A stretch of DNA of 64,000 bases from Pseudanabaena sp. Chao 1811 (GTDB lineage: Bacteria; Cyanobacteriota; Cyanobacteriia; Pseudanabaenales; Pseudanabaenaceae): NCBI RefSeq assembly GCF_027942295.1, contig NZ_CP101416.1, forward strand, positions 4,636,501 to 4,700,500, written 5' to 3'. The position numbers and the translations under genes are program-made. The number at the start of each line of letters is the position of its first letter. Position 1 is the stretch's first letter. Below, in pieces: positions 34,435 to 44,173 of this stretch. The notes under the pieces are model-generated. The model worked only from the letters and a program-made list of their open reading frames with translations. It did not search any database and was not told the origin of the DNA.

Positions 34435-35895
34435 ATGTCATCGATCGCCCAAATTCGGCAAACCTTAATCAATAAAGAGCGATCAGCAACTGAAATTGCT
34501 CAAGAGTTTTTAGATCGCATTGATCGGCTAGAACCGAAATTACATAGTTTTGTCACTGTTACTCCCGAAGTGGCGATCGCCCAAGCAAAGGTCATTGATG
34601 CCGCGATCGCCGCAGGTGAAACCTTGCCAGCACTGGCAGGTGTCCCCCTTGGCATGAAAGACAATATGTGCGTCAAAGGGATGCCTACCACCTGTGGCTC
34701 CAATATGCTCAGAAATTTTGTACCACCCTATGAAGCAACGATTACGGCAAAATTGCGCGAAGCTGGAGCCGTGATGGTTGGTAAAACCAACCTCGATGAG
34801 TTTGCAATGGGTAGCTCTACAGAAAATTCAGCGATCGCCCAGACTACGAATCCTTGGAATACGGACTATGTTCCGGGAGGATCGTCAGGTGGCTCGGCAG
34901 CAGCAGTTTCTAGCGGTGAATGTGTCATTGCTACAGGTTCCGATACGGGTGGCTCGATTCGTCAACCTGCTTCCTATTGTGGTGTGGTAGGACTAAAGCC
35001 TACCTATGGACTAGTTTCCAGATTTGGGTTAGTTGCCTTTGCTTCATCCCTCGATCAAATTGGACCTTTTGCTAACACCGTTGAAGATGCAGCAATTTTC
35101 TTGGGCGCGATCGCAGGTTATGACCCTAAGGATTCAACAAGCATTAAGACAGAGATTCCTGACTATGCAGCTTTATTAACCCCTGATTTGACTCAATCCC
35201 TCAAGGGCAAAAAAGTTGGAGTGATTACCGAAACCTTCGGCGAAGGTTTAGATAGTGAAGTAGAAGCTGCGGTCAGAAAAGCGATCGCCCATTTCGAGAG
35301 CATGGGTGCAGAGGTCTACGAAATTTCCTGTCCGCGTTTCCGTTATGGATTGCCCACCTATTACATCATTGCTCCATCAGAGGCATCAGCAAACCTCGCT
35401 CGTTATGATGGCGTAAAGTATGGCTTGCGGGATGAAAATGCCGATAATTTGCTGAGTATGTATGAAAATACTCGCGAACAAGGCTTTGGGGCAGAGGTCA
35501 AGCGACGGATCATGATTGGGACATATGTATTGTCCGCAGGTTATTACGATGCCTATTACCTGAAGGCGCAGAAAGTCAGAACTTTGATTGTGCAAGACTT
35601 CCAAAAAGCCTTTGAAAAAGTTGATGTTTTAGTCTGCCCCACAGCTCCGACTACCGCTTTCCAAGCTGGCAGTAAAACTGAAGATCCCCTTGGGATGTAT
35701 CTATCGGATTTGATGACTATTCCTGTCAACCTTGCGGGACTACCTGGAATTAGCATTCCCTGCGGGTTTGACTCTAAAGGTTTACCCATCGGTCTCCAGT
35801 TAGTTGCTAATGTCTTGCGAGAAGACGTGTTGCTGCAAGTTGCCTACGCCTATGAGCAATCAACGGAATGGCACAAGCGCCAACCTACGCTATAA
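34435..35895 (+). CDS. gatA: Glutamyl-tRNA(Gln) amidotransferase subunit A
   Basis: A 486-residue amidase of the GatCAB complex, which converts Glu-tRNA(Gln) to Gln-tRNA(Gln). The Ser-cisSer-Lys triad is visible: [10 protein letters not shown] with the lysine, then [16 protein letters not shown] and [16 protein letters not shown]. The C-terminus has [12 protein letters not shown] and [17 protein letters not shown] 34435 is preferred over TTG 34429, which adds only two residues. gatB and gatC are not in the window. Confidence 0.97.
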   Translation: MSSIAQIRQTLINKERSATEIAQEFLDRIDRLEPKLHSFVTVTPEVAIAQAKVIDAAIAAGETLPALAGVPLGMKDNMCVKGMPTTCGSNMLRNFVPPYEATITAKLREAGAVMVGKTNLDEFAMGSSTENSAIAQTTNPWNTDYVPGGSSGGSAAAVSSGECVIATGSDTGGSIRQPASYCGVVGLKPTYGLVSRFGLVAFASSLDQIGPFANTVEDAAIFLGAIAGYDPKDSTSIKTEIPDYAALLTPDLTQSLKGKKVGVITETFGEGLDSEVEAAVRKAIAHFESMGAEVYEISCPRFRYGLPTYYIIAPSEASANLARYDGVKYGLRDENADNLLSMYENTREQGFGAEVKRRIMIGTYVLSAGYYDAYYLKAQKVRTLIVQDFQKAFEKVDVLVCPTAPTTAFQAGSKTEDPLGMYLSDLMTIPVNLAGLPGISIPCGFDSKGLPIGLQLVANVLREDVLLQVAYAYEQSTEWHKRQPTL

Positions 35896-35929
35896 ACAAA
35901 AAAGCCTTGCAGAGCAAGGCTTTTTTGTT
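35895..35929. terminator. Bidirectional terminator between gatA and the HtrA-like gene
   Basis: AACAAAAAAGCCTTGC with exact complement around AGA and T-run, at the gatA stop codon. Confidence 0.87.
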
Positions 35930-35934
35930 GGGAT

Positions 35935-37395
35935 TTATCGCAACTTTTTCACAATAAGTTGATAAGCTCCTCTACCTGTGCGATCGAACGCATTGACTAT
36001 CGTTTTATAGGTTCCTGTGAAAGGTAGTTCAACGGTCATAGAGGCATTATTACGGCTAGGTAAGCCATTGTTTTCCTTTAAAACTTTGCTATTTGGGGCA
36101 AATAGAACTAAATAAGGATGAAAATCAGCGCTAATTAGCTCAATTTTCACAACTTGCCCTGCTCGTCCATTAAAACTAAAGGTGTCGAAAAGACTGCCAT
36201 CCCTAGCTAAAACACGACTTTGAGAGCCTAAAATGCCATTTTTTTGCAAAAGCACTTCGCGATCGCCTGTTGCATCTGCGGTGAAGTTATTGCTCAAACG
36301 TCCTGAGATTGTAAAGGAGCCAGCTTCCCCGACTTCGTAGGAATTAGCATAGAGCGTATATCTGCCTGTGCTAGGTAAGGTAATAGCAAGACGAGCATTT
36401 TTACCGCCACCGCCATCATCATCTTCTGCAATCTTGCGCCCTTTCGGATCAAATAACACTAAATAGGGATCGATACCATTACCGCGCATCTCGATCACCA
36501 CCGATTGACCTGCTTGACCTTGAAATTGATAAGCTTTGTAATAGCTACCATCGGGCAAGGTTTTGTCATTGGCATTGAGAGTGGCAGCGATCGCATTGCC
36601 ATCAAGGGTCAAGGTACTGGGACTTGGCAGACTAGCTGTGGAATTATTCGTAATCGTGCCTTGGCGGACAGCCGCAATAAATTGATTCACGGTATCTGCT
36701 TCGATCGCTAGTCCAATACCGCTATTAGTAGAGTTAGGTGTAAAAATTGCGGTATTTACGCCCACCAGTTCACCACGACTATTGAGCAAAGGACCTCCCG
36801 AATTTCCAGGATTGAGGGCAGCATCGGTTTGTAATAATTTGCGATCGCGATCGATACGGCTGATGATGCCTGTGGTGAGTGTCCCCGCAAAGCGCCCAAA
36901 GGGATTCCCAATCGCAAAAGCTCGCTGCCCCACTTGAATACCACTGGAAGTCGCGATCGGAATTGTCGGTAAACTGGTCGTCACGCCCTCTAGCTTAATC
37001 AAGGCAAGATCTGGATTGCGGGTGCTAGCTATCACGACACCACGAAATCGACGCTTATCGCTGAGGACAACATTGACTGTAGTGACACCCCGCACAACAT
37101 GGGCATTGGTCAAAATCAACCCCGTAGGATCAATGATTGAGCCACTGCCACTACCACTTTGAGATTGGATAGATACAACCGCAGGACTAGCTAATTTATA
37201 AACGCGAATATTCGTATCTTCATCGGATTGGGCATGAACTGGGGTGGATGCAACGAAAGGAAGGGTTGCGATCGCACTCATACCAATGCTAAGCAAAAAA
37301 CTAGAGGCAAGCAAATTCACAAAGCTTGTTTTGATGCTCTTGTTGATCCCCTTTTTTATCTCTTTTTCCACAACGCCATCCTCAAACACAGTCAT
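35935..37395 (-). CDS. HtrA-like serine protease with two PPC domains
   Basis: A 486-residue exported protease. N-terminal hydrophobic segment about 25-55 ends at PVHAQS, a signal-peptidase-type site. The trypsin-like domain shows the triad: ILTNAHVV (His), NPDLALIKLEG (Asp) and LNPGNSGGPLLN (Ser). Instead of PDZ domains the C-terminal half carries two pre-peptidase C-terminal (PPC) domains, each with a (G/D)xYLVLF(D/A)P-like core and a TGxYxxxxN closing strand. Probably periplasmic quality control or maturation. Confidence 0.9.
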   Translation of the reverse strand: MTVFEDGVVEKEIKKGINKSIKTSFVNLLASSFLLSIGMSAIATLPFVASTPVHAQSDEDTNIRVYKLASPAVVSIQSQSGSGSGSIIDPTGLILTNAHVVRGVTTVNVVLSDKRRFRGVVIASTRNPDLALIKLEGVTTSLPTIPIATSSGIQVGQRAFAIGNPFGRFAGTLTTGIISRIDRDRKLLQTDAALNPGNSGGPLLNSRGELVGVNTAIFTPNSTNSGIGLAIEADTVNQFIAAVRQGTITNNSTASLPSPSTLTLDGNAIAATLNANDKTLPDGSYYKAYQFQGQAGQSVVIEMRGNGIDPYLVLFDPKGRKIAEDDDGGGGKNARLAITLPSTGRYTLYANSYEVGEAGSFTISGRLSNNFTADATGDREVLLQKNGILGSQSRVLARDGSLFDTFSFNGRAGQVVKIELISADFHPYLVLFAPNSKVLKENNGLPSRNNASMTVELPFTGTYKTIVNAFDRTGRGAYQLIVKKLR

Positions 37396-37403
37396 TTTTT
37401 ATC

Positions 37404-37581
37404 TATAGCAGTTTTCAAATGAGCATATAGCGCTTTGGGTTGTGTTCCCGCCTTCGGCGGGGACACAACCCTCTACTTCACTAGATTGGTATACGCTATA
37501 TGCTCATTTAAAAACAAAAAATTAATCTCGGTAAGGTTTTTGCTCTTTCATTTTGCTGACGGCAAATTGAAAACTGCTATA
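37404..37581. repeat. 178 bp MITE-like element with TATAGCAGTTTTCAA ends
   Basis: Left end TATAGCAGTTTTCAAATGA and right end TTGAAAACTGCTATA are inverted repeats of at least 15 bases. An internal region holds GGTTGTGTTCCCGCC with its complement and GCATATAGCG with its complement. A shorter copy with the same ends lies at 60462-60566, and ATTGCTATAG near 37723 looks like a solo end. Confidence 0.82.
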
Positions 37582-37750
37582 ACACCAATGTAGACCATCT
37601 ACTACAGCTTCTTGTTTCCAAAATCTATACTGCCTTACCAATTGTGAAAATATTTAGTATGTGCAGATTTTTGGGTTTATGGAAGCGTGAAGGGTTACGC
37701 TTCCATAAAACATTTAAAATTGCTATAGCTATATCAGATGTAGAAATCCT

Positions 37751-38275
37751 ATGGAAAGTCAGAAGATCAGAGCTCTACAAAATATCTTCAGTTCTAGACT
37801 AGATACCTTGAGTCATCTCTTAGATGTAGCGGAGAGTCATTTCGGAGAGAGTATAGGGTCTCTATTGCAGCAACGTATAGCACCTGATATGTTTCCTTTC
37901 GGTACACAGATTGCATTTACCTGCAACCAGCCCCGTAACTTTGCATTGTGGTGCTTAGGACAGGCGGAAAGCAACCTCAACCCGAATGTAGACTCTTTAG
38001 CTGAAGCTCATGGTCATATTGCATCGACTCAAGAACTGCTGAAGAGTATCAATGTTGCTGATGTAAAACTTTCAGAGATAAAGCGCATTGATTTTGGACA
38101 AGGGTTGTATGCGGAAGTCCTTGGACTCATTTATGTAGATGATTTTCTGATGCCAAACTTTTATTTCCACATGACGACGGCCTATGACATTATGCGGATG
38201 GCAGGAGCACCAATCGGCAAGCGCGATTTTATGAAGCATTTCTTGCCCTTCGTAAAACATCAGGATAATGGATAA
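37751..38275 (+). CDS. DUF1993 family protein
   Basis: A 174-residue helical protein of the DUF1993 family, which has a DinB-like four-helix bundle. Landmarks: SSRLDTLSHLLDVAESHFG, APDMFPFGTQI, and the closing NFYFHMTTAYDIMRMAGAPI with GKRDFM. Function unknown. Single gene flanked by two families of palindromic repeats. Confidence 0.88.
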   Translation: MESQKIRALQNIFSSRLDTLSHLLDVAESHFGESIGSLLQQRIAPDMFPFGTQIAFTCNQPRNFALWCLGQAESNLNPNVDSLAEAHGHIASTQELLKSINVADVKLSEIKRIDFGQGLYAEVLGLIYVDDFLMPNFYFHMTTAYDIMRMAGAPIGKRDFMKHFLPFVKHQDNG

Positions 38276-38279
38276 GTAG

Positions 38280-38385
38280 CTATGCATAATTAAAAAATAG
38301 AACCAAAAGCTGTGGCGCACGCTGCGCGTGCGCCACAGCTTTTAGGTTTTTATATTTAATTGCGCCCAACTACTTAGTTAATCAC
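38280..38385. repeat. Palindromic element, TAAGTAG-end family (copy 2)
   Basis: Centre hairpin 38305-38343 with arms AAAAGCTGTGGCGCAC and complement. Outer ends are TAAGTAGCTATGCATAATTA on the left and its imperfect complement ending CCCAACTACTTA on the right. The copy at 44.7 kb is in the opposite orientation. Confidence 0.78.
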
Positions 38386-38394
38386 TGAAATAGT

Positions 38395-39186
38395 CTACAG
38401 TCCCCAATATTTCACCCTGTCTGTCAGCCAGCTATTTTTGCGCCATTTCTCCACAATAGCAAAGACCCGATCGCGAAAATCTAAATGTTGTATTCCACGC
38501 GGTAAAGCGATCGCTAAACTATGAACGGCTAAAGGTTGACCAATGATCGCGTAGTCAGGATGCTCTTTTAGCCATTGAGTGAGACTGCTACGATCACCCA
38601 CAAAAGCTTTAACTTTGCCCGATTGCAAAGCATCTAAACCATCTTGATAGGAACTAGCTCCAATAATTGCTGCCTTAGGAAATTGTGATTGAATCACAGC
38701 GATCGCTGCCGAATTTTTGAGAACGGCGATCGCTATCGGTTGTCGCAGTTCTTGGATGGAGAGGTCACGCTGAGCGATCGCAATGGTGCTGTCGGTGTAG
38801 TATGGCAACGAGAAATCAACTAGGCGTGAACGATTATTTGTGACCGTAATTTGGGCGATCGCTAAATCCACTTGATTATTTTGTAATGCGGACAGGCGAT
38901 CGCGATTTTTTAATGGCACAAGCTCTATGGGAAGATTTAGCTCCTTGGCTAATTCACGGGCAATGTCAATTTCTAACCCTGATAAATTGCCATCGCGATC
39001 GCGAAATCCTAAGGGTGGCAGATTATCTTTGACCCCAATCAATAACTTGCCGCGCTTTTGAATTTTATCAATGGTATTGATTTCTGGAGTGATTTCCGAA
39101 GCAATCACCATATTTGCCCTGTTTAGAGGCAGCAAAAATATGGCGATCGTGACTAATACCCCAATATTCCTCTGCGCTTTCCTCAC
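38395..39186 (-). CDS. Family 3 extracellular solute-binding protein (amino-acid type)
   Basis: A 263-residue periplasmic binding protein. The signal sequence (about 10-29, GVLVTIAIFLLPLNRANMVI) is followed by GKLLIGVKDNLPPLGFRDRD, GNLSGLEIDIARELAKEL, VDLAIAQITVTNNRSRLVDF and SLPYYTDS, the classic amino-acid-binding core. No permease or ATPase gene adjoins. GTG start at 39186. Ligand unknown. Confidence 0.87.
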   Translation of the reverse strand: MRKAQRNIGVLVTIAIFLLPLNRANMVIASEITPEINTIDKIQKRGKLLIGVKDNLPPLGFRDRDGNLSGLEIDIARELAKELNLPIELVPLKNRDRLSALQNNQVDLAIAQITVTNNRSRLVDFSLPYYTDSTIAIAQRDLSIQELRQPIAIAVLKNSAAIAVIQSQFPKAAIIGASSYQDGLDALQSGKVKAFVGDRSSLTQWLKEHPDYAIIGQPLAVHSLAIALPRGIQHLDFRDRVFAIVEKWRKNSWLTDRVKYWGL

Positions 39187-39312
39187 AGAAGCTTCTCCTC
39201 AAAAAATCCAAAAAAATTTGGTCAAATCTGTCGTTTTTAAACACTTGACCAAGATAACTTATTTTAGGTGACATTTAGGTGACAAAAAAGCTTAAGGGTT
39301 CTGCGATTTAAC

Positions 39313-39367
39313 AAGGAACCGATTTTTTGTGGTGCGGCAAAGCCGCACCACAAAAAATCGGTTCCTT
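39313..39367. repeat. 26-bp-arm member of the 'TGTRGC..GGC' covarying family (copy 3)
   Basis: Arms 39313-39338 and 39342-39367 are perfect complements, so here both copies of the AAGGAACCGATTTT flank are paired. The central stem TGTGGTGCGGC differs from other copies but keeps full pairing. Confidence 0.85.
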
Positions 39368-39385
39368 ATTTTCCTGCGCGTCCCT

Positions 39386-39424
39386 AAACAAAAAAGCTCA
39401 GCTAATAGCCGAGCTTTTTTGTTT
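39386..39424 (-). terminator. Terminator of the rpmI-rplT operon
   Basis: AAACAAAAAAGCTC and GAGCTTTTTTGTTT around AGCTAATAGCC, about 60 bases past the rplT stop. Confidence 0.82.
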
Positions 39425-39484
39425 AATTTTTTTATTCAACTAAGAGGATAAACACTCTACCGCTCTGCGGTGTGAGTACATTCT

Positions 39485-39838
39485 CTAAGCAAGAGACTTG
39501 GCTTTATCGACAATCGCCGTAAATGCCTGAGGATCAAGGATCGCAATTTGCGAAAGCATCTTACGATTGATATCGATGTTTGCTTTCTTCAGTAGACCAG
39601 CAAATTTGCTATAGCTCAGACCTTGTTGGCGAGCCGCAGCATTAATGCGGGTAATCCAAAGACTACGGAAATCGCGCTTCTTCTTGCGGCGATCGCGGTA
39701 GGCGTTACGAAGAGCTTTCATTACCTGCTGGTTAGCAGTGCGGAACAGCTTAGAGTGCGATCCGCGAAAGCCTTTGGCTAATTTTAATACCTTATTGCGG
39801 CGCTTTCTAGCTACGTTACCGCGTTTTACTCTCGTCAT
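39485..39838 (-). CDS. rplT: 50S ribosomal protein L20
   Basis: A 117-residue L20, the expected length: [60 protein letters not shown]. It binds 23S rRNA and nucleates early 50S assembly. It follows rpmI by 71 bases in the usual order; infC is not present upstream. Confidence 0.98.
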   Translation of the reverse strand: MTRVKRGNVARKRRNKVLKLAKGFRGSHSKLFRTANQQVMKALRNAYRDRRKKKRDFRSLWITRINAAARQQGLSYSKFAGLLKKANIDINRKMLSQIAILDPQAFTAIVDKAKSLA

Positions 39839-39909
39839 GGCTTCGTTATTATCGTGATTTGTTTTTTATTTAATTTTTTACAGGATGCTTAGCACCCTGT
39901 AAAAACCTC

Positions 39910-40107
39910 TTAGGCGTAAGGCATCATTGCGCTTACTCTGTCATTATCAGTTTCGTCAACTATAGCCATTTGACCCAATCTGCTCTTACGGGCAGTGGAC
40001 TTATGCTCTAGTAGGTGGTTGCGACCAGCGTGGCGGCGAGCAAACTTGCCGCTACCCGTCACCTTGAATCGCTTGGCGGCAGATTTACGAGTTTTGAGCT
40101 TAGGCAC
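39910..40107 (-). CDS. rpmI: 50S ribosomal protein L35
   Basis: A 65-residue L35: [40 protein letters not shown]. Start is GTG at 40107, which gives the canonical N-terminus. First gene of the rpmI-rplT operon; its promoter must lie in the 119 bases shared with divergent lpxB. Confidence 0.97.
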   Translation of the reverse strand: MPKLKTRKSAAKRFKVTGSGKFARRHAGRNHLLEHKSTARKSRLGQMAIVDETDNDRVSAMMPYA

Positions 40108-40226
40108 TTCTTTCTAGTCCAAATTTTTGACCTTTACGAGTGTACCATAATGAAATGCGATATGTTGCACTTTAGATTGAAATTTGAAGTGAAATAATAT
40201 GGCACAAACTACTTTTACAATTCAAT

Positions 40227-41408
40227 ATGGAATCTAGCTCAGAAATTAAAATGAAACGCCGCATATTTATCAGTACAGGCGAAGTGTCAGGCGACTGGCA
40301 TGGGGCGATTTTAATTGAAGCATTACAAGAACGGGCTGCCCTTAAAGGGATTGAGCTAGAGATTATTGGACTGGGTGGCGATCGCATGGAAGCTGTGGGC
40401 GCAAAGCTACTTGGTAATACTGTGGGTATTGGTTCAATTGGTGCTGTTGAGGCTATACCGTACATTTTGCCAACGATTCGGCTACAGGAAAATGCCAAGA
40501 AATCCTTAAAAAATTCGCCACCCGATGTTGCCGTCCTGATTGATTACATGATGCCCAATCAAGGTATGGGTTACTTTGCCAAGCGCGTGCTAAATGTACC
40601 TGTAATTTATTACATCGCACCCCAAGAATGGGTCTGGTCTTTTAATGACAAAAACACCAAGGCGATCGCTGCTTTTACTGACAAATTGCTAGCGATTTTC
40701 CCCCAAGAGGCAGTTTATTACGAAAAGCAAGGGACAAATGTGCAATGGGTCGGACATCCCTTTGTAGATTTGATGGCAAAAATTCCCGATCGCATGGCTT
40801 CTCGGAAACTGTTAGGTATCGCTGATGATGATTTGGTCGTGACTTTATTGCCAGCATCTCGTACCCAAGAACTCCGATCAGTCATGCCCATCATTCTGAA
40901 GGCTGCCAAAATTATCCAAACCAAGTTACCCCACGTCAAATTTTGGTTGCCGCTATCCCTAGAGCGTTATCGCCCCGAAGTTGAGAAGTTACTCAAGGAA
41001 TATGACATTAATGCCACAATTATTTCAGGACAATCTCAAGTAGCCATCAGTGCTGCCGATTTGGTACTGAGTAAATCGGGAACGGTGAACTTAGAGACAG
41101 CTTTGCTGAATGTACCGCAGGTGATTTTATATCGAGTTAGTGCGATTACGGCTTGGATTGCCCGTTACATTGTTAAGCTGCAATTGCCATTCATTTCGCC
41201 AGTCAATTTGGTAAATATGGAATCAGTTGTCCCTGAATTTGTTCAAAATGATGCCATTCCTGAAGCGATCGCGGAGAGTGGCTTAGAGTTGCTAACTAAT
41301 CCACAGGCGAGGCAGACTATGCTTGATGGCTATACAAGAGTAAGGTCAAGCTTAGGCGAACAAGGCGCTATTAACCGTGTAGCTGACGCAATTATTGATT
41401 ATTTGTAA
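40227..41408 (+). CDS. lpxB: Lipid-A-disaccharide synthase
   Basis: A 393-residue LpxB, which joins UDP-diacylglucosamine and lipid X into the lipid A disaccharide. Landmarks: ISTGEVSGDWHGAILIEAL, GIGSIGAVEAIPYILPTI, YYIAPQEWVWS, VTLLPASRTQELRSVMP and LSKSGTVNLETALL. Cyanobacterial lipopolysaccharide is unusual, but LpxB is widely kept. ATG 40227 is used; ATG 40251 is possible and loses 8 residues. Confidence 0.95.
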   Translation: MESSSEIKMKRRIFISTGEVSGDWHGAILIEALQERAALKGIELEIIGLGGDRMEAVGAKLLGNTVGIGSIGAVEAIPYILPTIRLQENAKKSLKNSPPDVAVLIDYMMPNQGMGYFAKRVLNVPVIYYIAPQEWVWSFNDKNTKAIAAFTDKLLAIFPQEAVYYEKQGTNVQWVGHPFVDLMAKIPDRMASRKLLGIADDDLVVTLLPASRTQELRSVMPIILKAAKIIQTKLPHVKFWLPLSLERYRPEVEKLLKEYDINATIISGQSQVAISAADLVLSKSGTVNLETALLNVPQVILYRVSAITAWIARYIVKLQLPFISPVNLVNMESVVPEFVQNDAIPEAIAESGLELLTNPQARQTMLDGYTRVRSSLGEQGAINRVADAIIDYL

Positions 41409-41433
41409 ACAAGCACCTATCTATAGGACATAA

Positions 41434-41466
41434 TTTTTGTGGCACGGCTTCGCCGTGCCACAAAAA
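41434..41466. repeat. Hairpin of the 'TGTRGC..GGC' covarying family (copy 4)
   Basis: Stem TTTTTGTGGCACGGC with exact complement around TTC. It lies between convergent lpxB and the response-regulator gene and may terminate both. Confidence 0.8.
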
Positions 41467-41498
41467 ATCTAAATCACAGAACCCTAAGCAGTTACAAA

Positions 41499-43265
41499 CT
41501 ATAGGCGTTTGCCATCGGTAATAAAGGTACAGAACCTATCAAAGGGGAGTGGGCGACTGTAGTAATAGCCTTGAATGCTATCACAACCTAAATCTTGCAG
41601 AACTTTGAGTTCACCTTGAGTTTCTACACCCTCAGCAACGGTCTTGAAGTCAAGACTCTTTGCCATCGTGATAATGGCTTTGGCGATCGCCCGATTTTGA
41701 GCATCAGTATCAATATGCTGCACAAAGCAGCGATCGATTTTGAGAGTATCTAAGGGAAACTTCTTGATATAGGCTAACGAGGAGAATCCTGTACCAAAAT
41801 CATCAATGGATAGCTTTACACCAATCGCTTTTAATTCCATCAACTTAGCTAAACTAGCATCAATGTTATGGACAACTGTAGTTTCTGTAATCTCTAGTTC
41901 TAAATACTGAGGATCGAAAGAGGTTTCTTCCAAAATATCTAAGATGCGTTTATTGAGATTCTGTTGTTGAAATTGTCTTCCCGAAAGATTTACAGACACT
42001 TTGAGTGAGGGAACATTTAAATTTTGGAGATCCGTTCCAGCATTTTGAATGGCATTGTGGTAGATCAACTTTTGAGCTGCTTTTACCTGTTGACATGCAG
42101 TTTTGAGAACCCATTCACCAATTTCAATAATAGAACCATTGCTCTCAGCGATCGGGATGAACTTCATTGGAGAAACAGTCCCTTCAGAGGAGTGATTCCA
42201 ACGAATGAGGGACTCCGACCCAAACATCTCTCCTGTGGCAATATTTACCTGAGGCTGATAGTGAAGTTCAAATTCTTGATTATCAAGAGCATGGTGTAAG
42301 TCTGTCTGTAATTCTAAGCTTAGCGGCATCCTAATTTGCGCTTCATCAAAAAACTGATAACAATTACCACCCCGACGCTTAGCTTCTTGCAAGGCCAGAT
42401 TAGCTCGCTGCATGATCCCATTGGCATCTTTGGGATAGAGAGAAATACCAATGCTCGCAGTGACATACACCTCAGTCATTCCCACAACAAATGGTGTAGC
42501 AAAAGATTCCAATAAAGATTTAGCAACATTATCAGCTTCTGCTTTGGGATTAGATGTTGATAGGATGATCGCGAATTCATCTCCACTGAGACGACAAATC
42601 GTATCATCTTCGTGAACTGTATCGATAATGCGTTGTGCAATTACTTGCAGAAGGATATCCCCAAATTCTTCTCCCCTTGAATCATTAATCATCGCAAAGC
42701 GATCAATATCGATAAGCAGAATGGGAATCGGAGATAACGGTAAAGTCTCGGCAATTACCTTGTCCAAATGCTCTCTTAAAGCTAGTCGATTAGGAAGTTG
42801 AGTCAAGGTGTCAAAGTACAGGAGACGGTCTAACTGTTCTTGGGCAATATTTTGAGCAATATTTTGGGCAACTTCTTGATAATGTTGATCGACTTTCGCT
42901 TTTTTACTAAGCTGAGCTGAGATCGCTTCTAGTAATTCCTCACGATTCAATGGTTTAGTGAGATAATCATCAGCCCCTTTTAACATACCTTGGCGTAAAT
43001 CTTGGCGATCAGCTAAGGAAGTTAAAAAGATAAAGGGAATTATTGTCAGTCTTGGATCTTGACGAATTTCCGCCAAAAGATCATAGCCATCCATTTCAGG
43101 CATTTGCACATCAGATAAAATTAAATCTGGTGTTTGCTGCTTGGCAAGCTCCAATCCCTCCCGTCCATTTGCTGCGGAAATAACACGATATTTTGACAGT
43201 TCAAGAATGTCACAAATGTTATCTCGAATATCATCATCATCTTCTATAACTAGTAAGGCATACAT
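41499..43265 (-). CDS. Response regulator with GGDEF and EAL domains
   Basis: A 588-residue c-di-GMP signalling protein. An N-terminal receiver (about 1-125) has the acidic pocket EDDDD, phospho-acceptor in LILSDVQMPEMDGYD and the lysine in DYLTKPLNREE. The GGDEF domain has the site RLSGDEFAIIL (SGDEF instead of GGDEF), and the EAL domain has SESLIRWNH (ESL instead of EAL) but intact IDDFGTGFSSLAYI and VAEGVET. Phosphodiesterase activity looks plausible, cyclase activity less sure. ATG 43265 is chosen for its AGAGG ribosome site; a TTG or similar start upstream adds 16 unlikely residues. Confidence 0.93.
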   Translation of the reverse strand: MYALLVIEDDDDIRDNICDILELSKYRVISAANGREGLELAKQQTPDLILSDVQMPEMDGYDLLAEIRQDPRLTIIPFIFLTSLADRQDLRQGMLKGADDYLTKPLNREELLEAISAQLSKKAKVDQHYQEVAQNIAQNIAQEQLDRLLYFDTLTQLPNRLALREHLDKVIAETLPLSPIPILLIDIDRFAMINDSRGEEFGDILLQVIAQRIIDTVHEDDTICRLSGDEFAIILSTSNPKAEADNVAKSLLESFATPFVVGMTEVYVTASIGISLYPKDANGIMQRANLALQEAKRRGGNCYQFFDEAQIRMPLSLELQTDLHHALDNQEFELHYQPQVNIATGEMFGSESLIRWNHSSEGTVSPMKFIPIAESNGSIIEIGEWVLKTACQQVKAAQKLIYHNAIQNAGTDLQNLNVPSLKVSVNLSGRQFQQQNLNKRILDILEETSFDPQYLELEITETTVVHNIDASLAKLMELKAIGVKLSIDDFGTGFSSLAYIKKFPLDTLKIDRCFVQHIDTDAQNRAIAKAIITMAKSLDFKTVAEGVETQGELKVLQDLGCDSIQGYYYSRPLPFDRFCTFITDGKRL

Positions 43266-43313
43266 TTTGTGTAACCTCTGTAACATTCCATGTATTTTAT
43301 GAGCTTTACTCAA

Positions 43314-43719
43314 CTAATGAGTCTATAATTTTAGCTTTCCAGAGTGGCAACGACAACTTAGAAGCTACGATACCTAACATTTTAGAAGCATACCGCACTT
43401 TCTAATACTTGCTAATCATACTCCTTTTCTATTTTAAAGTTGGTAAGAGGAATATATCTCAATAAATTTAAGACTGTGAATAACTTTCATTCATTACAGA
43501 AAGAGATTCAAGAAAACTTACAGCTTATTTAAAAATCCTTATATTTAGCTATAATATCGATCCAGATTAACAACTTTTATATGTAAAAAATTAGGATAAT
43601 TTACGCAATTTATTGACCAGTTTTTGAATATCTGTAGAATATTTTAGTTTCAATAATTCGTCCTATAATCAATATTTTTATAACCGAGTTTACAATAAAT
43701 AAAAACTAAAATTTTATAG
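43314..43719. other. About 400 bp AT-rich spacer, nothing recognised
   Basis: Upstream of the response-regulator gene. Very AT-rich with no credible frame, hairpin or RNA gene; presumably promoter DNA. Confidence 0.55.
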
Positions 43720-44139
43720 TTATTTCTTAGGGAATAAAACGTTAGTAATATGACCAGGCATTATATCTATACCTAATGAAGATTTAACAAGATAAACAAT
43801 TAAAATTGTTACTGAGCTGATCAGGAGACTCATAGCAATAATCAATAAAATTGCCACAATGATATTAGCAATTTTGGTGATTCCATTAACTTGATATTGC
43901 CTTTGTTGTTTACGAATATCTCTACCGATCAATAAAACAACAAAATAGCGAGCAAAAACTAGATCGATAATAAAGCGTAAATCAATCAACTTTGGTGCAG
44001 GTCGAGGAATAGCAGTATTGATTACTGATTTTATATTTTCTCTTTCTTCCTCACTTAGTTTGTCTAGAATACCAATAGGAATTTGATGCATGTAGTAGTT
44101 AGCATCCCTATCGTTATAATTTCTAATAGGTCTATCCAT
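43720..44139 (-). CDS. Small membrane protein of unknown function
   Basis: A 139-residue protein: a polar N-terminal part (MDRPIRNYNDRDANYYMHQI, DKLSEEEREN, PAPKLIDLRFIIDLVFARYF) and one or two hydrophobic helices (about 93-128). Not recognised, though the N-terminal pattern looks conserved. The start is uncertain: ATG 44139 is preferred over TTG 44202, which would overlap the upstream gene by 29 bases. It probably forms a pair with the membrane protein gene upstream. Confidence 0.6.
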   Translation of the reverse strand: MDRPIRNYNDRDANYYMHQIPIGILDKLSEEERENIKSVINTAIPRPAPKLIDLRFIIDLVFARYFVVLLIGRDIRKQQRQYQVNGITKIANIIVAILLIIAMSLLISSVTILIVYLVKSSLGIDIMPGHITNVLFPKK

Positions 44140-44173
44140 AAAACAATTATTAACTAATCTGATTAAATTTGTA

